Assembly: GCA_005222975.1 (NCBI GenBank) | Contig: NJBI01000013.1 | Span: 1-61,996, forward strand | DNA from: Promethearchaeota archaeon Loki_b31 | Lineage (GTDB): Archaea; Asgardarchaeota; Lokiarchaeia; Sigyniarchaeales; SOKP01 | Length of the DNA: 61,996 nucleotides | Reading direction: 5' to 3' | Part shown: in pieces, positions 9,291 through 17,245 of the stretch | Layout: every line of letters begins with the position of its first letter | Numbering within the stretch: the stretch's first letter is position 1 | The notes under the pieces: generated by a model | Databases searched by the model: none | What the model saw: only the letters and a program-made list of their open reading frames with translations | Told to the model about the DNA's origin: nothing | Translations under genes and position numbers: made by a program

Positions 9291-9617
9291 GTGAGGGAAA
9301 AACTTAAAGGGAATCCTTTTCTTATTTTTAATATGCCAATACCAAAAGTAAGAAAATTAATGGCTCCCATTAATATAGAACAATCCACTCTTATTAAATT
9401 TTTTCCTAGTTTACCAGAGCCAAAAAAATCTGACCTCCTCGTTAAAAAAGATAAAATTGACTCGATGTCGTACGATAGCAGGTATAATCTCCGTTTAGAG
9501 TCAGGAAATACGATAGAGATTGAGGAGACTCATTGCTTAGATTGTGGCAAGCGTTTAAAGAAGAACGGGTTTAACGACAGAGTAGCGATCTTGGACGAAG
9601 GGCTTGGAAGGTACGAG
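9291..9617 (+). pseudogene. Transposase N-terminal fragment (zinc-finger region)
   Basis: The open frame contains a spaced Cys pair in ETHCLDCGKRLKKNGF followed by VAILDEGLGRYEF. This resembles the N-terminal zinc-binding segment of IS transposases, in which a second Cys pair and a DDE core normally follow. Here the frame ends in a run of eight T at 9618-9625 and then enters unrelated TIR-type sequence, so only the N-terminal ~110 residues remain. A likelier start than GTG 9291 is ATG 9333 (MPIPKVRKL). No terminal inverted repeats are evident. I infer an old IS insertion or deletion scar. Confidence 0.5.
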
Positions 9618-9625
9618 TTTTTTTT

Positions 9626-10447
9626 CATCAAAAATTTGGTATAGAAGCTAAATATGTAATAATTTTAATATCAAAAGAATACCCATTGAAAGATTGGACT
9701 AATTGGGAATTCTCTATTGCTAGAGATGAAGCAAAGAAAAGAAAAGAAGAATTTATTTTACCTATTCGTATAGATGATACAAAAATATTAGGAATTCACG
9801 ATGATATTGGCTTTATAGATTTGAGAGAAAAAAGTATTGAAGAAACAGTTAAGATATTATTAGAAAAATTAGATATTAAGAAATTAGCAGAAGGTATTAA
9901 GGGTAAAGCTGAGATTTTTAATGACAGAAATCTTAAAAATAAAGCTAAAGAGTTATTATTGAAGGTAAATAAAACTCATATAAATTTATCTAACATTCTT
10001 CCAGAATTCTATGATTTTCTAATAAAAATTGATGAAAAAGAAGAGATAATATGGGTTGAGGCGGAGTTGTCAGGAGATATTTATGAAGTTGGGAAAGACG
10101 ACCCTGAATATTTTAAATATAGGGGAATTAAGGGTTATTTAAGTCCAGTGAATATAACTTCGTTTGGCTTATCTACATTAGATATGGTAGTTGCAGATCC
10201 AAAATATCTTATGGAACCATTTAAGTTTATTCCTTTAAGATCTATATTTGAATTAGAAAGATACGCAAATGATCCAAATAATATTTGTGTATTTACTTTT
10301 AATCAAGAATTAGTGAAGCTATTGGGACTTGATACTATTAATATCACGAAAATTTATTTTTATTTTAAACCTTCTGATATTGTTCATATAATTTCTAACA
10401 TAAAACAAAAAATAAGCAGATTTCTCATCAAAATAATGAGAAATTGA
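9626..10447 (+). pseudogene. TIR-domain effector gene missing its N-terminal half of the TIR domain
   Basis: The frame runs from the T-tract at ~9620 to 10447. The first readable residues, KFGIEAKYVIILISKEYPLK, WTNWEFSIARDEAKKR, FILPIRIDD and IGFIDLR, match the C-terminal half of a bacterial/archaeal TIR domain (strand betaD, the W-x-x-x-E/E-F-x-x-A helix, ILPI strand and terminal IDLR). The N-terminal strand (usually FISYS) and BB loop are absent; their place is taken by the transposase fragment. About 165 residues after the TIR half (from KAEIFNDRNL) are an unrecognised associated domain. TIR proteins of this layout usually act in NAD-consuming defence. Without the N-terminus, activity is unlikely. 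A TTG at 9686 would give a 253-residue product. Confidence 0.6.
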
Positions 10448-10834
10448 TTTTAATAAAACTGAGATTTAAGAGGAAAGGATTTACATTAAATATTTATTTT
10501 GATAGGCGAAACTCTTAAGTGTGGTATAAGAGTTAAGTAATTTAATGAAATTTATCAGTTTATAGAAGGTTTTGTTGCGGTTGTAAACTTAGAGATTAAA
10601 AGTTTGAGAAAACATCATATTTTTTAATAATAATTTTATAATTAGAGTTGCTTAATTCTTTTTTTATATTGGTAATATTTCTATAATAGAACAATAAATA
10701 TAAATTAAAAAGATAGTATTATAATTAAAAATATAGATTAAAATTATTAATTTCTCTATAAAATTAACAATTATATAAGTGGAAATAGAATTTAATAATA
10801 ACTATAAGCAAAATACATAATTTGTGTCAAACCA
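10448..10834. other. Intergenic region upstream of the AbrB-actin-CHAT cluster
   Basis: Extremely AT-rich, about 390 nt. A TATA-like TTATATAAG lies at 10771-10779, about 56 nt before the ATG of the AbrB-ACT gene, which would leave a short leader. No ORF of note, no clear hairpin. Confidence 0.35.
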
Positions 10835-11239
10835 ATGAAAGAAGTTAAAATTCTTACAATAGACGAACGTGGTAGAATAGTTATTCCACAAATCGTAAGA
10901 AAGTCCTTAGGAATTACCACAAATTCGCAATTAATGATGGTTAGCGACTCTGAATCTAAAGAAATAAAAATATCTCCAATTGGTTTACGGGATGAGAGTA
11001 ATCTTATTAAATTAAGAATTTCAATGGGAGATACACCTGGAGCGTTAGCAAAATTAGCAACCACTTTCGGAGATTTAAACTTAAGTATGATGTATAGCGA
11101 AGCCGTTATCGTTGAAAAAGACAAAACTGCTGTGTGGACTGTAATATCAGAAAGTCCAAGTTTTAATTTAGAAGAACTCGAAAAAATATTAAAAGAAAAA
11201 GGACAAGCGCTTAAAGTAGAATTTCTATCTTTGGAATAA
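10835..11239 (+). CDS. AbrB (SpoVT-type) DNA-binding protein fused to an ACT-like domain
   Basis: Residues 1-50 (KILTIDERGRIVIPQIVRKSLGI) are a clear swapped-hairpin AbrB/SpoVT DNA-binding domain. Residues ~55-134 (LIKLRISMGDTPGALAKLATTFGDLNLSMMYSE) match the ACT fold, with the 'D-x-P-G-A-L' ligand-binding turn. AbrB-ACT proteins are transcription factors that respond to a small ligand, often an amino acid. It heads a run of five + strand genes ending with the PLD-like gene at 16462 and lies 38 nt before the next gene, so it may regulate the whole cluster. The start is ATG 10835. The ligand is not predictable. Confidence 0.8.
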   Translation: MKEVKILTIDERGRIVIPQIVRKSLGITTNSQLMMVSDSESKEIKISPIGLRDESNLIKLRISMGDTPGALAKLATTFGDLNLSMMYSEAVIVEKDKTAVWTVISESPSFNLEELEKILKEKGQALKVEFLSLE

Positions 11240-11277
11240 GATATATCTCAGAATTATAAAGTTGATGTTTAAGTCTT

Positions 11278-12009
11278 ATGGCTAAGAAAAAGAAGAAAGA
11301 GAAGAAAAAAATAGAAGAGAAAGTTCCTAACTACACTTTAGATAACATTTTGAAATCGTCGAAAAAGACAGAATCAACCTTGCAAGGATTACTTAAAGCC
11401 TTCACTGAAGATAAAGGGTTTATTTCTCCAAAAGAAGAAGAAAAAATTTCGCCTCAGCTTTCTTATGAAACCAAAAAGAAAATAGCAGAAGATTACATGA
11501 TAGAAGAAGTTCCGCTTACCGAGAGAAAGCCTCTTCAAAAGAGAGAGCCTCTTCCAAAAGTTCCTGAAGAAAAAGAAATACCAACGGTGGAAGTTCCTAC
11601 ACCTGCCTCTAGCACCATTAAAACGCCCTCATTCTCTAAGAAAGATGATATTTACGTTAAATTATCTGATTTTTTTGAAGAAATATTTATAGGTTATGTA
11701 GATCGTTATAACCAATGGGAGAATTCTATATCTTCAATCCTTTCAATACTTAGAAAAATGAGGAAGATAACAAAGAAAAACACCGAAGACTTATCTACAA
11801 CGATAAATAACTTATACGATAAAATTCGATACAATTTGGAACAATTTAAGGTAAAACGTGAGGAAGTTGAAAAGGTTGCAGGTGTAGATATTGAATCTAT
11901 GTCCAGTGAATTTAAAATGGTTTTAGGGTTATTAGAATTGCAAGTGAAGGAATATCAATTAAAAAAATTATCGGATGAATACATCCATCAACAACAAACT
12001 TTCTCATAA
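11278..12009 (+). CDS. Lys/Pro-rich, coiled-coil hypothetical protein in the actin cluster
   Basis: The 243-residue protein opens with a Lys-rich tail (AKKKKKEKKKIEEK). A Pro-rich, disordered-looking segment follows (~80-125, KREPLPKVPEEKEIPTVEVP). From ~135 to the end is a helical, coiled-coil-prone domain with aromatic heptads (YVKLSDFFEEIFIGYVDRYNQW). I do not recognise the family. It lies 48 nt upstream of the actin-like gene on the same strand. A disordered basic N-terminus with a helical C-terminus would suit an adaptor binding a filament, nucleic acid or membrane, which is only a guess. The ATG start directly precedes the Lys tract. Confidence 0.65.
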   Translation: MAKKKKKEKKKIEEKVPNYTLDNILKSSKKTESTLQGLLKAFTEDKGFISPKEEEKISPQLSYETKKKIAEDYMIEEVPLTERKPLQKREPLPKVPEEKEIPTVEVPTPASSTIKTPSFSKKDDIYVKLSDFFEEIFIGYVDRYNQWENSISSILSILRKMRKITKKNTEDLSTTINNLYDKIRYNLEQFKVKREEVEKVAGVDIESMSSEFKMVLGLLELQVKEYQLKKLSDEYIHQQQTFS

Positions 12010-12057
12010 AGGTTTTACTTAAGAGCATTTTGATATTAAACAATTAAAAAAATAATT

Positions 12058-13251
12058 ATGTCAGATATCGATAACGATCAATTAATTCCATTAATTCTCG
12101 ATATAGGTAGCAACAATTTTAGGATGGGATGGGCTGGAGGCGATTTTCCGGACATTATTGCTCCGAGCGTATATGTCGATATTTCTGATTACTTATTCAA
12201 GTCAGATGTGATTAATGGATTAGAAGATATTTTTTTAGATACGAATAATCAAGCCCATTTAGTAGGACATGATGCCTTAAAATATAAGAGCATTTTAAAA
12301 ATACACGAATTTAGAAAAGAAAACAATTATAACATTCTTCTAAAGTTTTTTTATCATTACTACCAACAATTAAATATATCAGAAGAGTTGCGGTTTAAAC
12401 AACCAATAATAATTATTACTCCATTTTACAAATCAGAGTTAGAAAAAACAAAACTTCAAGAAATTTACTTCAACTTGTTGAACTTCCCTTCTCTTCTATT
12501 TTTATCGGAGAGCCAGGCAATTCTATCCACTTTACAGAAATCTAGTGGCGTAATCGTTAATATCGGAGAGTCTAATACGTATATCTCCACAATCTTTCAT
12601 GGATTTACGAACATAATGGCGCGCGATATGTTTCCGATTACCGGAAAAGATTTAACTAGCTATCTTCTTAATTTAATTTTAAGTAAAATCGGCGCTAGCA
12701 AAAACATTTATCTTGATATAGCAATCGCAAAAGAGATTAAAAACCGATTGTCTTTATGTATATTAGATCCTACGAGAGAAGAGAAAAGAGTAAAAGAAGG
12801 ATTAAGCAAATACGATCGGATAGTAGATTTACCAGATGGTACTAAGCTAAAATTAAACTCAGAACGGTTTTTACTATCAGAACCGTTATTTAATCCGAAA
12901 ATTATTCATGTTGATTATATTGGTTTAGCTGAAGCTATTTCTAAAGTAATAAAGACATGGGATAGAGAAAATTGGGAAGAGCTTCTTTCAAATATTATCC
13001 TCTCGGGAGGAAGTAGCTTGATACCTGGTTTGAGTGAAAGGTTAAAAGTAGAATTGCAGAAATACTTCTCGGAAAAGCTAAAAAATAAAATTAAAGTGGT
13101 GGCAGCCTCAGGAAGGGAAAATATGGGCTGGCTAGGGGCTTCAGTTCTTTATTCGAAAAATCAATTAAAAAAAGGATGGTTAAATAACCCTAATCTTCAA
13201 GATTCTAATCAAATACAAAAAGATCAAACGAACTCTCAAAATATTTATTAA
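12058..13251 (+). CDS. Actin-family protein (divergent Asgard actin-related protein)
   Basis: The 397 residues match actin length. The ATPase landmarks are recognisable: phosphate-1 loop LDIGSNNFRMGWAGGD (near residue 14), phosphate-2 loop GVIVNIGESNTYISTI (near 163), adenosine motif NIILSGGSSLIPGLSERL (near 315), and the C-terminal GRENMGWLGASVLYS that parallels actin's WIGGSILAS. The substitutions (GSNNFRMG for GSGMCKAG, NIGES for DSGDG, so the Asp of phosphate-2 becomes Asn) place it among divergent actin-related proteins rather than close lokiactins. It starts 48 nt after the Lys-rich gene and ends 14 nt before the CHAT gene, a tight operon. Polymerisation is not predictable from sequence. 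Confidence 0.85.
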   Translation: MSDIDNDQLIPLILDIGSNNFRMGWAGGDFPDIIAPSVYVDISDYLFKSDVINGLEDIFLDTNNQAHLVGHDALKYKSILKIHEFRKENNYNILLKFFYHYYQQLNISEELRFKQPIIIITPFYKSELEKTKLQEIYFNLLNFPSLLFLSESQAILSTLQKSSGVIVNIGESNTYISTIFHGFTNIMARDMFPITGKDLTSYLLNLILSKIGASKNIYLDIAIAKEIKNRLSLCILDPTREEKRVKEGLSKYDRIVDLPDGTKLKLNSERFLLSEPLFNPKIIHVDYIGLAEAISKVIKTWDRENWEELLSNIILSGGSSLIPGLSERLKVELQKYFSEKLKNKIKVVAASGRENMGWLGASVLYSKNQLKKGWLNNPNLQDSNQIQKDQTNSQNIY

Positions 13252-13265
13252 AATAATTAGCGTAA

Positions 13266-15863
13266 ATGGTTTCAATGTCTATTAACTTAAAATTAAAAAC
13301 AAATTTCTTAAAAAATTTTCAACTAAGAATAATACAAGGTAGAAGATTATTGCAATCAGCTAATCATTTATGGGCTGATCGCTTATTAACTGATTTGTAT
13401 TTTGAGATAGAAAAAACTGATTGGCTCGATATCCAGAAAAAACACCAATTAACCATGATAATATCAAATTCTTGGTGGATATACATCAATTCCTTGACGC
13501 GCAAAACTGACGAGGGGACCGAAGTAGATGTTATTAGATATATAGACGCTTATAAAAGATTTTTCTCGTTTTTATCAAAATTAGACGATTTCTCTCTTTT
13601 CAATAATTTTGTCACCAACTTGTTGAAATCGTTTATTACAAAGGACGAGTTATCTCAATTGGGTATAACTAAATTCATAAACTCTTTCTGTGTTAAAGTG
13701 ACTGAAAGGAAGGAATATATTAAACTGATTGAATTACAAATAGTTTTAATGTATTTAAGAAAATCCGTTATCCCACAAGAATTTTTTCATTTAAGTATGG
13801 AAGTTTTAGGCAGAACAATATTTAAACTAGAACCTGGGAAAAGGGCTTTGTTTCTTTATATTTTTATAGAAAATGTTAATATGCATTATCACCTCACAGA
13901 TAATTCCGAAGATTTCGTGAAATATATGAAAAGTATATTAGTAAATCGGATTCCAGAATATTTAAAAAATGAATTTAGTAATTTAAGCAAAATTTCAATA
14001 AATAAAAGAAATTTTAATACTGTTTTAGTAGAGTTAGAGGAATTAATCTATTATTTAAACGATATTGGAGAATACACCTGGATAATCATTATCATTAAAA
14101 ATCTATTTTCAAAAATTCGCGAATTTCAATCCTATGGTGACGCAGTTACGTATATTAGGAAATTCATAAGTTTCGCAATTTCAAGGAATAGATTTGAAAT
14201 AGCTTTTGATATCTATGATTTCTTGGAAGATCTGTTTATGTACCAAACAGATCTTGGATACGATAATATTTTAATTGAATTATGGGTTGAGGCTTCCAAA
14301 AAATTCGTAGAAATGAAAGAGAAAAAATATCTATTGCAATCTCTTGAAAAATTAAACACTCATCTGAAAATACCTCAAAATAATGCTCAATTATATCATT
14401 ATTTTTACACTTGTAATTTCTTATGGCAATTTAAGTCAATTTTTTTCTCGTTAGAGCAGAGAGATTTCTGGAGAATGATGTTCTATCGTGCTTTATATGA
14501 GGAAAATGATTTCAATCTCGCTCAAAAAATATTACCTTACTTGGAAAAGAATTTGAGAGCGTTGATTACCGATCCGCTTCTACTGTATAACGAAACAGAA
14601 TCATTTAAGAGAGATATCTATTCGTTTGGAGAAGACGACCTTTTTTTTAGGGGATTTGAAGAAGGCTTTATAATAAGGCAAATGATATTTAGGATAAATA
14701 CTGAAGGGTCAATATCTATTCGAATGATTTCTCAAGAAAATAAAATAGTTGAAGGAAAAATAATTGACGAATATTGGAATGATGCTCATATTCTTGACAT
14801 TTACAACGATATCTTCTCTGATAACCTAGAAAAAAAGTACAAATTTACATTAAATGAATTTGGTCGATTGTTATATGTTTTTCTTCCTAATAAAATAAGA
14901 ACTTTTTTTAAACAATTTGAGATAAAGGCTTTAAATTTTACTCCGGAAATCTATTTTATTTTAGACGATATGACCATCCCTTTCGATTTAATTTACGATA
15001 AAAGTTTTTTCTTATTAAAATATTCCATTGGTTACATAATTGGAGAGCCTCCATTAGGGGGTATAACTTTTGGTCGTGAAACTGAAGAAAATAAAGAAAA
15101 TTTAAAAGTCCAGAATAAATTTAATGTACTTATAATAGAAAGCATTAATAATTCAGGTCCCGTTAGATGGAATGAAGAGCATAAATCTAAAGAGATAATA
15201 TTTCCATTTGAAGCTGGTATAAATGAATTTAATTACATTACAGAATTCTTTAATAATCGAGAAGAAATAAACCAAATTACGGTTTTAGCAGGACCTAACT
15301 CTACTCAAGAAAATATTTTGTCACATATAGCTGACGGAGCGAACCATATAATCCATTTTGTAGGAAATATCTTTTACTCCAAATGGAATCCCCGTGATAG
15401 TTTTTTTCTGACTAACGACAACGAAATCGTTACGTTTAACGATATCAACAGTTCAATACAAGGGAGTAAATCTAATATGAATCCTTTCTTGTTTTTCAAC
15501 TCTCAAATATATGATGTTGAAGGAAAGAAGTTAAAAAATGCTTTAAGAACTTTCGGAGAGATTGTAGAACATTTTGATTACGATAAAATCATAGGCATTA
15601 TATCGAGAAATTATCCTATTTTTGACGATGAAACCAAAGAAATAATCGCAAATTTTTACGTTAATTTGTTCAGTTATCGGAGCCAAGGAGTTTCGCTCTT
15701 GAAAGCTCGCCAAGCATGTATGGCAAATAAAATGACTAAACTCGTAGAACAAAATTTTAAAGATTTATCCGCTGAGGATGGTACTAAAAGCATCGATTTA
15801 AAAGGTTCTTTAGCAATATCAAGTTATATGCTTTTTGGAAAGCCGTGGAAAAAATTAAGTTAA
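13266..15863 (+). CDS. Large helical protein with C-terminal degenerate CHAT (caspase-like) domain
   Basis: Of 865 residues, ~1-480 are alpha-helical and TPR-like in rhythm. A beta-rich linker follows at ~480-610. Residues ~616-865 read as a CHAT domain: EAGINEFNYITEFF, LAGPNSTQENILSHI, ANHIIHFVGN, a FFLTND strand, FLFFNSQIYD, and the terminal FDDETKEIIANFYVNLF and GVSLLKARQ segments. In active CHAT proteases the His of 'HfagHg' and the Cys of 'LnACeS' are catalytic. Here those positions are Asn701 and Gln747 or Ser746, so protease activity is not expected. It follows the actin gene by 14 nt and was probably selected together with it. CHAT proteins usually act in prokaryotic immunity or programmed-death circuits; a scaffold role is my inference. 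Confidence 0.65.
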   Translation: MVSMSINLKLKTNFLKNFQLRIIQGRRLLQSANHLWADRLLTDLYFEIEKTDWLDIQKKHQLTMIISNSWWIYINSLTRKTDEGTEVDVIRYIDAYKRFFSFLSKLDDFSLFNNFVTNLLKSFITKDELSQLGITKFINSFCVKVTERKEYIKLIELQIVLMYLRKSVIPQEFFHLSMEVLGRTIFKLEPGKRALFLYIFIENVNMHYHLTDNSEDFVKYMKSILVNRIPEYLKNEFSNLSKISINKRNFNTVLVELEELIYYLNDIGEYTWIIIIIKNLFSKIREFQSYGDAVTYIRKFISFAISRNRFEIAFDIYDFLEDLFMYQTDLGYDNILIELWVEASKKFVEMKEKKYLLQSLEKLNTHLKIPQNNAQLYHYFYTCNFLWQFKSIFFSLEQRDFWRMMFYRALYEENDFNLAQKILPYLEKNLRALITDPLLLYNETESFKRDIYSFGEDDLFFRGFEEGFIIRQMIFRINTEGSISIRMISQENKIVEGKIIDEYWNDAHILDIYNDIFSDNLEKKYKFTLNEFGRLLYVFLPNKIRTFFKQFEIKALNFTPEIYFILDDMTIPFDLIYDKSFFLLKYSIGYIIGEPPLGGITFGRETEENKENLKVQNKFNVLIIESINNSGPVRWNEEHKSKEIIFPFEAGINEFNYITEFFNNREEINQITVLAGPNSTQENILSHIADGANHIIHFVGNIFYSKWNPRDSFFLTNDNEIVTFNDINSSIQGSKSNMNPFLFFNSQIYDVEGKKLKNALRTFGEIVEHFDYDKIIGIISRNYPIFDDETKEIIANFYVNLFSYRSQGVSLLKARQACMANKMTKLVEQNFKDLSAEDGTKSIDLKGSLAISSYMLFGKPWKKLS

Positions 15864-15913
15864 AGTATCATATTTAATTATTCAAATTAAAAATTAAAAT
15901 TATAAAAGATTAG

Positions 15914-16462
15914 TTGATAAATTTGTCTGATAGAATTATCGAACTCCGGGTTGAAAACGACCGTCTTAAAAGAGAAGTTCAAAACTTAGAGAGTAAGATT
16001 TTATTACTAGTAGGAATGATAAATTTGGAATCTTCAGGGGGTCCTGAAGGCAAGAATATACTTAACGAGCGATTGATTAATCTAATTACCTCGACAAAAC
16101 AACAGTTAAATATTGTCTCGCCTAAGATCGATAGGTTCTACGCTAATGAAGTAAAGAAGTTAACACAGAAAGGAATTCCAATTTTAATAATTACTAACGA
16201 TAGAGGTGGCATTCCAAAAGCTTTTCAAGAAGTATACGACGACCTAAAAGTAACCCCCGGAGTAAGTATTATAAACAATCCTAACGTTAGATATTTGTTA
16301 GTTTTCAATTCTGAAGAAGCTATTTATTCGGGTGGTTCATTAGTTAAGGAAGAACTTGAAAAATCGGTTTTAATTATTACTATAATTAAGGAAACTGCTA
16401 AGTTGAGAAAAATTGCAGAAATTTTTAGCTTGATGCTCCCGTCGTTTATGCGTGGCAAGTAA
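15914..16462 (+). CDS. Coiled-coil plus PLD-like domain protein (no HKD motif)
   Basis: The 182-residue protein starts with a coiled coil (IIELRVENDRLKREVQNLES). A phospholipase-D-like half-domain follows: LINLITSTKQQLNIVSPKID, a VKKLTQKGIPILIITND strand-helix unit, and an edge segment IIKETAKLRKIAEIFSLMLPS. The HxKxxxxD catalytic signature is absent; the equivalent region reads NNPNVRYLLVFNSEEAIYSGG. It is thus probably a binding rather than a catalytic PLD-fold protein. It lies 50 nt after the CHAT gene and closes the cluster. Its start is TTG 15914 (a second in-frame TTG at 15923 is equally possible). Confidence 0.6.
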   Translation: MINLSDRIIELRVENDRLKREVQNLESKILLLVGMINLESSGGPEGKNILNERLINLITSTKQQLNIVSPKIDRFYANEVKKLTQKGIPILIITNDRGGIPKAFQEVYDDLKVTPGVSIINNPNVRYLLVFNSEEAIYSGGSLVKEELEKSVLIITIIKETAKLRKIAEIFSLMLPSFMRGK

Positions 16463-16559
16463 GTAAATAAACTTTTATTTTATTATTTATTATTAACTTA
16501 TTAGTATTTTTCGGAGATATTAATCTTTAAGTCAGAAATGTGTAAAAATTTAGTTAGAG

Positions 16560-16670
16560 ATGACAGAAAACACAGTAGGCAAAAAAATACCAAAGAAGGA
16601 AAAAATTGAAGCTCTAGTTTTAGAGCAAAAGATAGATAACAAGTCTAATTCTGAAGATATATTTGTATAA
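16560..16670 (+). CDS. Possible 36-residue charged small protein
   Basis: ATG 16560 to TAA 16670 encodes a Lys/Glu-rich peptide (MTENTVGKKIPKKEKIEALV...). It has no family I know. It lies between the PLD-like gene and the convergent accessory island. It may be real or chance; the composition is coding-like but short. Confidence 0.3.
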   Translation: MTENTVGKKIPKKEKIEALVLEQKIDNKSNSEDIFV

Positions 16671-16683
16671 ATTAATAATCTAA

Positions 16684-17245
16684 TTATTTTTTTAAGATAT
16701 CTTTGGACTTTTTTATCCATCTGTATATAGTATTTTCACTTACTTTTGGAAATTTTTCAAAATACATTTTTGAAGATTTATTAGGGTTTATTTTATAGAA
16801 ATTAAAAAAATGTTGAAAATTTATTTCCCAATTAAGAACTTCTTGATTTTTAAAATAAGTTTCCTTAACAAAATTGAGCAATTCTTCCCATGACGAAAAT
16901 CCAATAAATTTACGAATATATCTATCACGATTGTTTATTAAAGAGTCAATAGATAAAAATCTGTCTAAATTTAAATCAATAAGAAGATTTAAACCTGTAT
17001 AACCCGTAAACCCACTTGTCACAGTTATATCATTAATATTATCACAAACTAACTTAATAGCTTTATCCCGTAAGTCTAATGCTTGGATAATTAAATCATT
17101 AAAAGATGTACCAGTAAATTTTTCTAATAACACTTTGCCCTTTTGAAGAAATGCATTATTTGAATATCCAAATCTTACAAAATTAAGATCTATGCACAAC
17201 TGCCTAGCAGAATATTCAGTGTTTAATTTCTCCCAAATGTTTTTT
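16684..17245 (-). pseudogene. C-terminal HTH part of the large acidic protein, separated by a -1 nt frameshift
   Basis: The frame upstream of the TTG at 17199 continues sensibly as NIWEKLNTEYSARQLCIDLN back to the ten-A run at 17240-17249. At that point the 17216-21061 frame reads KLIKKK and then ends after only a few more residues. Removing one A joins the two frames as KLIKKNIWEKLNTEYSARQ. The piece ends in KVSENTIYRWIKKSKDILKK, a helix-turn-helix. I read this as the true C-terminus of the large protein, split by a homopolymer indel (sequencing error, real mutation or slippage), not as a separate gene. Confidence 0.6.

Noticed and set aside
12058..13251. MreB or ParM-type bacterial filament
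   Set aside because: Length and the C-terminal W-(I/L)-G-(A/G)-S-(V/I)-L motif fit eukaryotic-type actin family proteins better.
15914..16462. Phospholipase D / nuclease activity
   Set aside because: No HxKxxxxD motif; only the fold-like pattern is seen.
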